33,056 bases of DNA, from the NCBI GenBank assembly GCA_016873165.1, contig VGXV01000036.1, forward strand, positions 1 to 33,056. The letters are read 5' to 3'. The notes under the pieces were generated by a model, which was not told the DNA's origin, searched no databases, and saw nothing but the letters and a program-made list of their open reading frames with translations. Below are positions 1 to 8,658 of the stretch, piece after piece. The stretch is from Planctomycetota bacterium. Its GTDB lineage: Bacteria; Planctomycetota; Brocadiia; Brocadiales; Brocadiaceae. Each line of letters starts with the position of its first letter. The stretch's first letter is position 1. A program made the translations under genes and the position numbers.

Positions 1-120
1 AAAGAGGTGGCAGCATGGCAGAAATCCAGAAACAACAAAAATGCTAAGGTCAATTGGCAATTCACTGCCGAAAAGGCCAGGATAAAACTATCTCGTCTTT
101 ATCCGACACTTGAAAGTTGA
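1..120 (+). pseudogene. IS630-family transposase, C-terminal end (cut by window edge)
   Basis: Frame 1 is open from the first base and ends in TGA at 118-120, giving 39 codons that end ...KLSRLYPTLES. The segment WQFTAEKARIKLSRLYP matches the C-terminal pattern of IS630/Tc1-type transposases (W-x-FT-x-x-x-AR-x-KL-x-x-LYP), recalled from family knowledge. The catalytic DDE core would lie upstream, outside the window, so it cannot be said whether the copy is intact. The element end should lie shortly after 120; a TA target duplication is expected for this family but was not identified. Confidence 0.6.
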
Positions 121-156
121 CGAGACACTAGGCTTTCGGCGACTTTTAACAGCATA

Positions 157-240
157 GTAGCAAGGCACGCCTTGCCGCTACATGAACAGTTTGAAAGTCC
201 TTAACGTTTAATTAGATTCTTCGCTCCGCTCAGAATGACA
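157..240. repeat. Two dispersed palindromic repeats in the 121-381 spacer
   Basis: The stretch 121-381 holds no convincing gene. At 157-181 lies a GTAG...CTAC-bounded palindrome with the core CAAGGCACGCCTTG. The same core recurs at 25446-25463 and 25482-25496. At 216-240 lies a copy of the repeat with core TTCGCTCCGCTCAG, which recurs at 14827-14851, 25012-25036, 25062-25085 and 25562-25640. The rest of the spacer (241-381) is A/T-rich with a G/C-rich patch near 265-300. The promoter of the ABC genes is presumably in 300-381, but no good -35/-10 pair was found. Confidence 0.6.
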
Positions 241-381
241 TTATGGCAATAAAAGTGTCATCTGAGGAGGGACGACCCCTGCCCGTCCAACAGGCGGGGA
301 AGAATTCCGACTTTGAAATTTCCTGTATTTAGCTTTTTTGAAAAATGCAACATAATTAACTTTTATCGATAGCAGGTTTTT

Positions 382-2169
382 ATGAAAAAACTGAAGGACA
401 TTTGGCTAAAGAGTATTATTTACCGGGTCTTTATACAAAGATACCGGCGTTATTTTATCATAGGAACAATTTCACTGATAGCTGTGGATATCATTAATAT
501 ATTTCCCCCCCTCATTATAAAAAAAACAATAGATATTCTTTCCGGTGATATTAACATGCGAAGTGTTGCTTATTATTCCGGATTATTCCTTCTGGCAACG
601 TTTTTTCAGGGTGTATGTCGCTATTTTTGGAGGATAAATTTTATAGGAACCTCTTTTCGTTGTGAATATGATCTCCGCATGGCTTTTTTCAAACATATAG
701 AAACATTATCACAAAATTTTTTTCAGAAATATACAACAGGCGATTTGATGTCAAGAGCTACAAACGATATGAATGCCATCCGCATGGCAGTAGGGCCAGG
801 AATATTAATAGGCCTTGATGCATTGTTGTATTTTATTGTTATTCCTCCCATCATTATATGGTTATCCCCTAAGTTGTCGTTGTTTACCTGCATATTGATG
901 CCTCTTACCCCCTTTATTGCCTATAAAATCAAAAATGTTATCGATCGTCAGTTTTGCAGTGTTCAGGAACAGTTTTCAAGAATCTGCGAGAAAGTAAGAG
1001 AGAATATCTCCGGTATTCGTGTGGTAAAGTCCTTCAACATTGCACCGCAAGAAGAAGCGGCTTTAAGGAAGTTATCCCAAGATTTCGTAAAAAAAAATCT
1101 TACACTTGCCATACCGCAGTCCCTTCTGGGTCCCGCCTTTGAGTATATTACATATTTGGGAATAATTATATTGCTTTGTATTGGGGGAAGGATGGTAATT
1201 CAGGGTGATATTACACTTGGCACTATGGTCGCTTTCCAAAGTTACATATCCATGATGATTTGGCCTATGACAGCCGTAGGATGGTTTTTATCGCTGTCAC
1301 AGCGCGGCAATGCATCTATGAAACGCATTGACGAAATTATGGCGGAAAAAGCGGAATTTGATATGAACCATACAGCAAACAAAAAATTGACATTGAAAGG
1401 AGATATTGAATTCAGGGATATCCGTTTTCAATATCATGAAAAAGACAAATGGATATTAAAGGGCATAAACCTGAAAATACACGCAGGACAACGTGTGGCA
1501 ATCGTAGGGCCGATTGGCAGTGGCAAAACGACGCTAATCAGTTTGTTGCCACGTATACTACCGGTAAAAGACGGAAATGTATTTGTGGATGGCATGGATA
1601 TCAATACTATGGATATTAAATTACTGCGGAAATGCATTGGGTTTGTGCCTCAGGAAGCGTTTTTGTTTTCCGAACGAATTGCCGATAATATCTTGTTTGG
1701 CAGTGAATCCAAGGAATCTGACAAAAGTGTAAGAGAATTCGCTCATATGGTAAAAATAGAGTCAGAGATTCAAAAACTCCCCGATCAATATGATAGCTTT
1801 TTAGGCGAACGCGGGATCAATTTATCAGGAGGACAGAAACAAAGATTAACCATTGCGCGTGCGCTTGCGGTACATCCCGACATTGTTATTATGGATGATT
1901 GTCTTTCCGCAGTGGATGTGCAGGTAGAAAACATTATTATAAAAAACATCATAACACGATTTCCCAATAAAACACTTATCATTGTTACCCACAGATTGCC
2001 CGCTATCAGAGATTTTGATTTAATCGTTGTTATGAAAGATGGAATAATTATTGAAAAGGGTACGCATGCGGAACTTATGAAAATCAATGGAGAATATTCG
2101 GCGCTTTATACGAGAGAATTGCTGGAAGAAGGGCTGGAAATACAACATGAGCAGAAGGAGAACAAATGA
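382..2169 (+). CDS. ABC exporter half-transporter, MdlA/BmrC-like (degenerate-site subunit)
   Basis: This 595-residue protein has an N-terminal six-helix transmembrane domain (about residues 20-310) fused to an ABC ATPase domain (about 340-580), the usual size for this family. Visible motifs are Walker A GPIGSGKT (376-383), Q-loop Q424, signature LSGGQ (481-485), Walker B IVIMDD (D505, D506) and switch H537. The catalytic position after Walker B is Asp (DDCLSAVD) instead of Glu. This is typical of the degenerate-site partner of heterodimeric exporters such as MdlA or TM287. The next gene encodes the complementary half. It probably exports a lipid or hydrophobic compound across the inner membrane; the substrate cannot be told. 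The ATG is preceded by a weak AGCAGG. Confidence 0.9.
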   Translation: MKKLKDIWLKSIIYRVFIQRYRRYFIIGTISLIAVDIINIFPPLIIKKTIDILSGDINMRSVAYYSGLFLLATFFQGVCRYFWRINFIGTSFRCEYDLRMAFFKHIETLSQNFFQKYTTGDLMSRATNDMNAIRMAVGPGILIGLDALLYFIVIPPIIIWLSPKLSLFTCILMPLTPFIAYKIKNVIDRQFCSVQEQFSRICEKVRENISGIRVVKSFNIAPQEEAALRKLSQDFVKKNLTLAIPQSLLGPAFEYITYLGIIILLCIGGRMVIQGDITLGTMVAFQSYISMMIWPMTAVGWFLSLSQRGNASMKRIDEIMAEKAEFDMNHTANKKLTLKGDIEFRDIRFQYHEKDKWILKGINLKIHAGQRVAIVGPIGSGKTTLISLLPRILPVKDGNVFVDGMDINTMDIKLLRKCIGFVPQEAFLFSERIADNILFGSESKESDKSVREFAHMVKIESEIQKLPDQYDSFLGERGINLSGGQKQRLTIARALAVHPDIVIMDDCLSAVDVQVENIIIKNIITRFPNKTLIIVTHRLPAIRDFDLIVVMKDGIIIEKGTHAELMKINGEYSALYTRELLEEGLEIQHEQKENK

Positions 2170-2243
2170 TTATCATGAAAAGTGTGATTTCCATTAAACA
2201 CATTTATTATCTTAATTACTTTATTTAACAGCAATAATTGAAT

Positions 2244-4046
2244 ATGCAAAAGGCAAACTACTTCAGCGATGATGGAACACCGGCAAGAGGTTTCGACCGG
2301 GTTGTGATAAGAAAATTATCGTCTTACATTGTACGATATAAGGCGCTAGGCATATTATCTCTCGTTATTGTAGTGGCCGCCACCATTCTTTTTTTAATGG
2401 GGCCGTATCTTTTTGGTTATGCGATTGATCATGGCATTGGCAAAGGGAATCTGCCGTTATTATACAAAATGGCAATTGTGTTGTTTGGAATTAAAACGGC
2501 ACGGCTGTTGTTGATAGTAATTCAAAGCTATAATTTACAATTGATTGGACAGAAAGTAACCATGGATATGCGTATGGAGCTTTTTCACCATATCCAATCA
2601 CTGCCGGTCTCATTTTTCGATAAAAATCCTGTAGGCAGAACTGTCACCCGGTTAACAAATGATATTGCTTCCATCAGCGAACTTTTTTCAGCAGGAGTTA
2701 TCACCGTAATAGGAGACATATTTATAATTATCGGAATCGTTGTTGCAATGTTTCTCCTGAATGTAAAACTTGGGTTATTGAGCCTTGTGGCATTTCCCAT
2801 AATGATATTAATAACATGCTGGTTCGGCACGCGTATGAAACATTCGTTTCGTGAAATACGTCGTAAACTTGCGAGAATAAACTCTTATCTTAATGAAAAT
2901 ATTACGGGAATGAAAGTGATACAACTTTTTAACCGTGAAAGAAAAAACTACGAGATATTTGGAGAAATTAACGATGATTATCTGAATGACCAAACAAAAT
3001 ATATCAGATATTTTGCTATTTTTCAGCCGTCGATTCATATGGTAAGCGGTTTTACTATTGCCATTATTCTATGGTATGGAGGCATGCGTTATTTGCATGG
3101 TTCTCTTACTTTAGGGGTGTTGGTGACATTCCTGGCGTATATTCAAAATTTATTTGATCCTATACGGGATATAATTGAAAAGTACAATATTTTTCAAGGT
3201 GCCATAGCTTCTTCAGAACGGGTGTTTGGTTTAATGGAAGAATTGCAGGAACCGGATTATATTATTTCAAACCCTCAAAAGGAAATCTCCAAGAGAAAAT
3301 TTAAGGGAGAGATAGTGTTTCGCAATGTATGGTTTGCTTACAATGAGAATGATTTCGTATTGAAGAATATTTCTTTTCAGATAAAACATGGCCAGTCAGT
3401 TGCCCTGGTAGGTGTGACCGGAAGCGGCAAAACGTCTGTTGCAAATGTGTTGACTCGGTTTTATGAAATTCAAAAGGGCACTATCTTTATTGACGGGATC
3501 GATATAACAAAAATAGAAAAGATCGGATTGCGATATTTGATTGGATATGTCACTCAGGATGTTTTTTTATTTGCCGGCACTTTACGGGAAAATATTACGT
3601 TGTTCAGGCATATGAAAGATACCGAGTTATTGTCTATAATCAATTCTCTTGGATTAATGCCGTTTGTTAATCGTATGAATGACGGATTGGATACGAAAAT
3701 ATCTGAGCGGGGAACAAATCTTTCGGTAGGAGAACGCCAATTTATTTCATTATCACGGATTATTCTTTACGATCCCCAGGTCATCATTTTGGATGAAGCA
3801 ACCTCCAGTATGGATACCATTTCCGAAGTTTTAATCCAGGAAGCAATTCATAAAATTACAAAAGGAAAAACGTCCATTCTGATTGCCCATCGACTGTCTA
3901 CCATACTCCATTGTGATAAAATAATCGGATTAAGTAAGGGAGAAGTCATCGAAGAGGGAACCCATGAGGAATTATTGAAAAAAGACGGCTTGTACAGCCA
4001 ACTCTACAAACTTTATATGAAGGAAGAATTAATGGGATATTGTTAA
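2244..4046 (+). CDS. ABC exporter half-transporter, MdlB/BmrD-like partner
   Basis: About 600 residues, with a transmembrane domain (about 30-330) followed by an ATPase domain with Walker A GVTGSGKT (near 390-397), signature LSVGE (near 493) and Walker B IIILDEA with an intact catalytic Glu. The switch His is in IAHRLST. The signature departs from LSGGQ while the Walker B is canonical, exactly complementary to the preceding gene. A heterodimer would therefore have one consensus site (this Walker A/B with the partner's LSGGQ) and one degenerate site. The gap to the upstream gene is 74 bp, so the two are probably one operon. ATG at 2244 is chosen; an in-frame TTG at 2238 is also possible, and neither has a clear ribosome site. 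The stop lies 11 bases before the end of the convergent lipoprotein gene. Confidence 0.9.
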   Translation: MQKANYFSDDGTPARGFDRVVIRKLSSYIVRYKALGILSLVIVVAATILFLMGPYLFGYAIDHGIGKGNLPLLYKMAIVLFGIKTARLLLIVIQSYNLQLIGQKVTMDMRMELFHHIQSLPVSFFDKNPVGRTVTRLTNDIASISELFSAGVITVIGDIFIIIGIVVAMFLLNVKLGLLSLVAFPIMILITCWFGTRMKHSFREIRRKLARINSYLNENITGMKVIQLFNRERKNYEIFGEINDDYLNDQTKYIRYFAIFQPSIHMVSGFTIAIILWYGGMRYLHGSLTLGVLVTFLAYIQNLFDPIRDIIEKYNIFQGAIASSERVFGLMEELQEPDYIISNPQKEISKRKFKGEIVFRNVWFAYNENDFVLKNISFQIKHGQSVALVGVTGSGKTSVANVLTRFYEIQKGTIFIDGIDITKIEKIGLRYLIGYVTQDVFLFAGTLRENITLFRHMKDTELLSIINSLGLMPFVNRMNDGLDTKISERGTNLSVGERQFISLSRIILYDPQVIILDEATSSMDTISEVLIQEAIHKITKGKTSILIAHRLSTILHCDKIIGLSKGEVIEEGTHEELLKKDGLYSQLYKLYMKEELMGYC

Positions 4047-4057
4047 ATCAGGCTACG

Positions 4058-4888
4058 TTAGTTTTTAGATAATGACTTAATTTTTTCTTTGGTGATTTCA
4101 ATATTAAATTTCGATTCAAGGTTATCCGGTTCTATCTTGAGCACCTCTTCCCATTTTGTAATGGCGTCTTCGTAGTTTCCCTCCCGATAATGCTCCAATG
4201 CTTCGTCTAACAATTTTTGAAGCTGCGTATCGGATAAAGCCTTTACCTCTTCTTTTACAAGCGCTTTTTCTGCTGTTTCAACGGCTTTGTCTTCTGCCTC
4301 TGCCTCTGTTTCTGTTTGTTCCTCTGCCAGAACATCTTCTTCGTCTTTTTCTTCTACGAACTCTATTTCCTTTTTCGTTTCTTTAATTAGTTCATTGCTT
4401 TTGCGAGAAGTTTCTTTCTTGTGTGCTTTTTTTGCTTTTTCTTCAGGGACTGTTTTTGAACTGATTATTCGGGACCGCTGGTTTTGCAAAACTACAATTT
4501 GGTTTTTTAAATCGGCATTAACCTGTTCAACGTCATCCAGATGTTTTCCAATATTCTCTACATCGGTTGTGAGGGAAGAAAGGGAGGTTTCCAGCGTGCT
4601 GTTTTGTGATTCAAAATCAGCACTGAGCGTGTTCAGCATTTCAGACAAATTCGAATATTTTGTATCCATGCTTATATTCTTTTGCGTGAGCATTTCAATG
4701 CGCGTGGTTAGATTTTTCGTATTGTAATCCAAATCCTCAAGTTGTTTTTGGAAGTCATCCATCTTTTGATCAATTGATGACAAACGTTCCTCATTTTCTT
4801 TATCAGTTTTTGTCTCAACAGTAATGCAACCAGTTAGTGTAAAAGGCAATACGAATGATCCTATAACGAATATGACAAATTTTGACAT
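4058..4888 (-). CDS. Lipoprotein with coiled coil and C-terminal TPR
   Basis: 276 residues from ATG 4888, chosen because AAAAGGGGG precedes it at good spacing and the resulting N-terminus is a lipoprotein signal peptide with lipobox LTGC (near residues 18-21). Earlier in-frame starts would add a non-signal extension. Residues about 30-150 are rich in heptad-like Leu/Ile/Asn and should form a coiled coil. A Lys/Glu-rich linker follows, then a single TPR-like hairpin (ALEHYREGNYEDAITKWEEV) near the C-terminus. The layout resembles periplasmic CpoB/YbgF-type proteins, but no orthology is claimed. It probably sits in an envelope membrane and works in cell-wall or envelope organisation. It heads convergently into the ABC genes. 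Confidence 0.8.
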   Translation of the reverse strand: MSKFVIFVIGSFVLPFTLTGCITVETKTDKENEERLSSIDQKMDDFQKQLEDLDYNTKNLTTRIEMLTQKNISMDTKYSNLSEMLNTLSADFESQNSTLETSLSSLTTDVENIGKHLDDVEQVNADLKNQIVVLQNQRSRIISSKTVPEEKAKKAHKKETSRKSNELIKETKKEIEFVEEKDEEDVLAEEQTETEAEAEDKAVETAEKALVKEEVKALSDTQLQKLLDEALEHYREGNYEDAITKWEEVLKIEPDNLESKFNIEITKEKIKSLSKN

Positions 4889-4981
4889 AATCGCCCCCTT
4901 TTGGGTTAAATTTAGAGGTAACGTGCTAATCTTTTTAAGCATTACAGTATCTTCCGAATATATGCGGCAGGAACGAAATAT

Positions 4982-5581
4982 TTATTTTATCTTTGCCAAA
5001 TCGAAAGGAAATGATACCTCATCGCCTTCCGGATCAAAAACAACTAAAGTTATTGGTGTATTTAAATCGATATCGTAAACAGGAAATTTAAACACCATTC
5101 GCGCCATATGACTTGGAGTGTTTGGCCAAAATTCACTGGCATCGGCTATGTCAGGCTTGAACGCATAGATAGGTTTTATTTCCAAATCTTTTTGGCAAAG
5201 TTTTGCGGTTTGAAAAACTGCGAAATTGAACACATCTCCATAAACAGTCACCGTAAAAACAAGCTCATTCCCGATTTCTAATGCCTGAAAGATTTCACGG
5301 TTTGAGAGATCTCTGTGTTCTATTTCAAATTTTTTTGCCTTATAGGCGACGTTGTGGTAAGGGGTGAATAATGTCGCAAAACCTTTTCCCTTTCCGAGGG
5401 ATACCGTCCAGTCTTTTGAAAACGAAATAAAATCAAGATTTTTATTTTGTTTTCCGTATTGAATTGCTTCTTTTACCTGATCGGGTGGCAGATTTAAAGA
5501 AGTTGCCTGTGCAGGTGTTAAAAAACAAAGACCAAAAACAAATAAGATACTGTTCGGTATCAGAAGTATTTTTTTTACCAT
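4982..5581 (-). CDS. Secreted protein of unknown function (paralogue of 31991-32599)
   Basis: 199 residues from ATG 5581; the reading frame is open to 5614, but the 5581 start gives a clean signal peptide (MVKKILLIPNS...TPAQA) with AAAAGGG just upstream. The mature part begins with DQVKEAIQYGKQNKNLDFISF, which matches EQITQAVEYGQKNKDHDYVFF in the protein at 31991-32599. Both also share an internal FQ/FTV-VYG strand, a proline-containing Tyr/Phe-rich C-terminal half and an ending of the ITLVVFDP/VILVIISP type. No known domain is recognised. The beta-rich pattern suggests a soluble periplasmic protein. Confidence 0.75.
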   Translation of the reverse strand: MVKKILLIPNSILFVFGLCFLTPAQATSLNLPPDQVKEAIQYGKQNKNLDFISFSKDWTVSLGKGKGFATLFTPYHNVAYKAKKFEIEHRDLSNREIFQALEIGNELVFTVTVYGDVFNFAVFQTAKLCQKDLEIKPIYAFKPDIADASEFWPNTPSHMARMVFKFPVYDIDLNTPITLVVFDPEGDEVSFPFDLAKIK

Positions 5582-5640
5582 ATCCCTTTTACTTTCACAA
5601 CGTCTGAACAACATTGATAAAGAAGATAAAATTCCGTAAT

Positions 5641-5961
5641 TTATTCTTCTTCGCCTTCACTTGACTCTTCTTCGGTTTCTTCTGCTTCTGTGTCTGCAGA
5701 TTCTTCAGTTTCTGCTTCTTCAGACGCTTTGGCTTCGGTTGCTTCAACTGCCGGCCTTACCACATAATTCTTACCGGTTTTCATTAAACTTGCGGTACAC
5801 ATGATAAAAACCACGCCAAAAGCAATTGCGCCGAGGAAGGCAGCTGCTCCGCCAACATTATTCACCAGGCCTTCCACTTTTTTGTTGGTCATTACCTTGT
5901 CTGATTTCTCAGAAACTACTCCATTTAGTTTGTTTATTATTGCATCGATCTTGTCGATCAT
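5641..5961 (-). CDS. Small single-span membrane protein with acidic tail
   Basis: 106 residues from ATG 5961; an overlapping GTG at 5964 is also possible. A strong AAAGGAGGAG lies just upstream. Residues about 1-35 are charged and helical (MIDKIDAIINKLNGVVSEKSDK), about 38-60 form one hydrophobic span (GGAAAFLGAIAFGVVFIMC), and the last about 35 residues are almost all Glu, Ala, Ser and Thr. No family is recognised. The low-complexity acidic tail may bind cations or basic partners. It lies between two secreted-protein genes in the same direction, so it probably belongs to this envelope cluster. Confidence 0.7.
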   Translation of the reverse strand: MIDKIDAIINKLNGVVSEKSDKVMTNKKVEGLVNNVGGAAAFLGAIAFGVVFIMCTASLMKTGKNYVVRPAVEATEAKASEEAETEESADTEAEETEEESSEGEEE

Positions 5962-6030
5962 CACTCTCTCCTCCTTTGGATTTTTACACCTTTTATGTTA
6001 ATGTCAGAAAAATAACCTATAAAATGTTTT

Positions 6031-6831
6031 TTACCTCATTTCCCTTGTTAGGGCATTGTACTTAGATAATTCTTCATCCGCTTCTTCTATCAGTCCTTTT
6101 TGCCGATAAACCGATTCCAGATTTTTATACGCCTTAAAGTAATATGGATCAATGCTAATGGCTTCTTTAAATTCACGTATCTGATCTTCAATCATCTTCA
6201 TTTCGCCATATGCAATGCCAAGATTAAAGTGAATCTTGGCGTTGTCCGGGTCTAACGCCAGCGCCTTTTTATATTGTAATATCTCTTCAGCTACCATCCC
6301 TTTTTGGCCATAGACCACACCCAAATTGAAATATGCATTGAGATAATCAGGATACAATTCCGTTACTTTTTTGTATGCGGAAATAGATTCATCATATTTT
6401 TCTTTCGCACGATAAGCATGCCCCAGATTATACAAACCCTCCAGATTCTCCGGGTCAATATTTATTAATTTTTGGTACGTGGAGATTTCCTCGTCCACCA
6501 TTCCTTTTAAACCGTATGCAATTGCCAGGTTAAAATATGCGTCTTTACATCCGGCATCCACGTCTATTGCAGTTTTGTATGACTGAATTTCTTCATCAAA
6601 CATTCTTTTTTTGCTGTACGCGACTCCCAAATTATTGTAAATATTGGCATGATAGGAGTTTATTTTTATTGCCTCTTTGTATTCCGCAATTGCCTCTTCG
6701 AGCATTCCCCGATTATTATATTCATTTCCTAGCTTATAATGTATTTCAAAATCATCAAAGAACTCTGTTGCAAAGCTTTGAAATACACAAAACGAGTTGA
6801 AAAGTACCAGAATAAAAGCAATTTTGATCAT
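6031..6831 (-). CDS. Secreted TPR-repeat protein
   Basis: 266 residues from ATG 6831. The start is chosen because the ATG overlaps the TGA of the upstream gene (ATGA, 6828-6831) and gives a signal peptide (MIKIAFILVLFNSFCVFQSFA). The rest is made of about seven tandem 34-residue TPR units with the pattern A-x-x-x-Y-x-x-A-I-x-I/L-D-P and N-L-G-x-A-Y. TPR arrays are protein-binding scaffolds, here probably periplasmic. The 4-base overlap implies translational coupling to the 97-residue gene upstream. The partner is unknown. The frame is open further upstream, but that extension lies inside the neighbouring gene. Confidence 0.85.
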   Translation of the reverse strand: MIKIAFILVLFNSFCVFQSFATEFFDDFEIHYKLGNEYNNRGMLEEAIAEYKEAIKINSYHANIYNNLGVAYSKKRMFDEEIQSYKTAIDVDAGCKDAYFNLAIAYGLKGMVDEEISTYQKLINIDPENLEGLYNLGHAYRAKEKYDESISAYKKVTELYPDYLNAYFNLGVVYGQKGMVAEEILQYKKALALDPDNAKIHFNLGIAYGEMKMIEDQIREFKEAISIDPYYFKAYKNLESVYRQKGLIEEADEELSKYNALTREMR

Positions 6832-7121
6832 AAGTTTACCTGGTCTGGATAAAACCAAAACAACTTCTTGTTTTTATCATCGATTTTTTTAACGATTTCA
6901 TGAAACTCTGTTTTAGAAAGGTCTTCTATTTTTTTGCCGTATGTTTTGACGGTTTCATTAAAAGCCATTACCTTTTCAACAAGGTTGTCATGAGTCTTGG
7001 TAGATCCTCCAAGTATATAAAAATTCTCTCCGGTGGTAATTCTTTTATGATTATCTTCATTATCGAATGCAAGGCCAAGTAAAACAATATTTTCGCTTGA
7101 AGATTTACGTGAATACGACAA
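6828..7121 (-). CDS. Small hypothetical cytoplasmic protein
   Basis: 97 residues starting at a TTG (7121), well supported by AAAGGAG seven bases upstream. There is no signal peptide or membrane segment. The sequence is hydrophilic, with an N-terminal strand-like part (ENIVLLGLAF) and a Lys/Glu-rich helical part (LVEKVMAFNETVKTYGKKIEDL). No family is recognised. It is translationally coupled to the TPR gene by an ATGA overlap and is the first gene of this group, so the promoter should lie in 7122-7226. That stretch is A/T-rich and also separates the group from mgtE. Confidence 0.6.
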   Translation of the reverse strand: MSYSRKSSSENIVLLGLAFDNEDNHKRITTGENFYILGGSTKTHDNLVEKVMAFNETVKTYGKKIEDLSKTEFHEIVKKIDDKNKKLFWFYPDQVNL

Positions 7122-7226
7122 TGGCGACTCCTTTCTAATTCATTGCGATTTATTACATTATTAATGTATCACAGAATACCATTGGTCAAAAAAAAAGTCA
7201 AGTTTAGTTTAAGTTTAAGGCAAATG

Positions 7227-8591
7227 CTATCGGGTAGTTATTGCAAGTATCCTCCTTGCGATTTCGAAATAAATAATCAGCCCTGTTGCGTCCAATAAGG
7301 TTGCAATCAATGGTGCGGATACAAACGCAGGGTCCAATTTTATCAACCGGAAAAACAACGGGATCGAAACGCCCACAATATTCCCGACACTTACCACGGA
7401 AAACAGGGAAATACCTACCGTTATTGCCAGGGCAATTTGTTTTGTAGACAGCGCTGCTATGGAAAAAGCGATAAATCCCAGAATCAATCCTAGCACAACT
7501 CCTACCCGTAATTCCCGTAATAAAATTTTCCACCACTCTTTTGTCTTTATTTCTCCGGTAGCCAACGCCCTGATCACAAGGGTAGAGGATTGCGATCCGG
7601 TATTGCCGCCGGAACCGGTCAACATGGGAATAAAATATGCAATAGCTATCATCGAACTTAAAATTTCTGAATACCCCTTCAGTATTGTTTGCGAAATTGT
7701 TGCGGCAATAACAAGCACAACGAGCCAAACTATCCGGTTAACCACGCGTTTTGATACCCCAACGCGGAAATACTCGTCCTCAATAGTTTGAACACCTGCC
7801 ATTTTCTTAAAATCTTCAGTTACCTCTTCCTCTACAATATCAAGAACATCATCTACCGTCACAATGCCAACAAGTCTGTTTTCGTTATCGACAACCGGCA
7901 CTGCAAGAATATCGTATTTTTGCACTACTTTTGCAGCTTCCTCCTGATCATCTGTGGTATGAACGAATAAAACATTTTCATTCATTATTTCTTTAATTAA
8001 TTGGTCAGGATTTGCAAGGATAATATTTCTAAGAGAAGTAACGCCCCGTAATTTTTTTGCTTCGTCAACGATATAGCATATATAAATAATTTCACGATCC
8101 AATCCTGTCTTGCGTATATGTTCAAGCGCTTGTGAAATGGTCATATGCATTTGAAGTCCCACATACTCCGGGGTCATTATGCGGCCTGCGGAATTTTGCG
8201 GATAATTCAAAAGTTCGTTTGCCGATTTTCGTTCTGCGGGAGGAAGCAGTTTCAGCAGCTTCTCCACAACATCTCCGGGAAGTTCATCAAATAACTGGGT
8301 TCTGTCATCCGGTTCCATTTCTATCAAGAGGGTCTTCACATGTTGTTCCGTGAATTGTTTAAGGAGCTCTTCCTGCTCTGAAGCATTAAAAAGTGCAAAG
8401 ACCTCGGAACTTTTAATCTTGTCAAGCAGCCTGAAGCTTACCACCTTCTCCGCCGGCTCAAGACCTGCAAGAAGGTCAACGATATCTGCTGAATGGCGTT
8501 CACGAAGGAACTCTCTCAGCCGCCTGAAATTTTTTGTCGCAATTAATTCCTTAATTTCCGGAAGAATGATATTTATCCACTGAAGTTCCAT
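7227..8591 (-). CDS. mgtE: Magnesium transporter MgtE
   Basis: 454 residues, the normal length for MgtE. The N-terminal cytoplasmic domain (about 1-130) carries the helical repeats typical of the family (LLAGLEPAEKVVSFRLL, LLIEMEPDDRTQLFDELPG). A pair of CBS domains follows (about 135-255, with NPDQLIKEIMNENVLFVHTTD and LAVPVVDNENRLVGIVTVDDV). The C-terminal membrane domain (about 280-454) contains the family signature GSGGNTGSQSS. In known MgtE dimers, Mg2+ binding to the N/CBS domains closes the pore. No Mg-sensing RNA is evident upstream, and no clear ribosome site precedes the ATG. Confidence 0.95.
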   Translation of the reverse strand: MELQWINIILPEIKELIATKNFRRLREFLRERHSADIVDLLAGLEPAEKVVSFRLLDKIKSSEVFALFNASEQEELLKQFTEQHVKTLLIEMEPDDRTQLFDELPGDVVEKLLKLLPPAERKSANELLNYPQNSAGRIMTPEYVGLQMHMTISQALEHIRKTGLDREIIYICYIVDEAKKLRGVTSLRNIILANPDQLIKEIMNENVLFVHTTDDQEEAAKVVQKYDILAVPVVDNENRLVGIVTVDDVLDIVEEEVTEDFKKMAGVQTIEDEYFRVGVSKRVVNRIVWLVVLVIAATISQTILKGYSEILSSMIAIAYFIPMLTGSGGNTGSQSSTLVIRALATGEIKTKEWWKILLRELRVGVVLGLILGFIAFSIAALSTKQIALAITVGISLFSVVSVGNIVGVSIPLFFRLIKLDPAFVSAPLIATLLDATGLIIYFEIARRILAITTR

Positions 8592-8658
8592 TTTTTTATA
8601 GAAGCATTAAATTATTATTAAAAATACCATTATTTTGCATTTTGTATACCGAAAGAAT

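Noticed and set aside
7204-7728. 174-codon minus-strand frame within mgtE
   Set aside because: Same strand as mgtE, different frame, Cys/Arg-rich; mgtE motifs are complete in the other frame.
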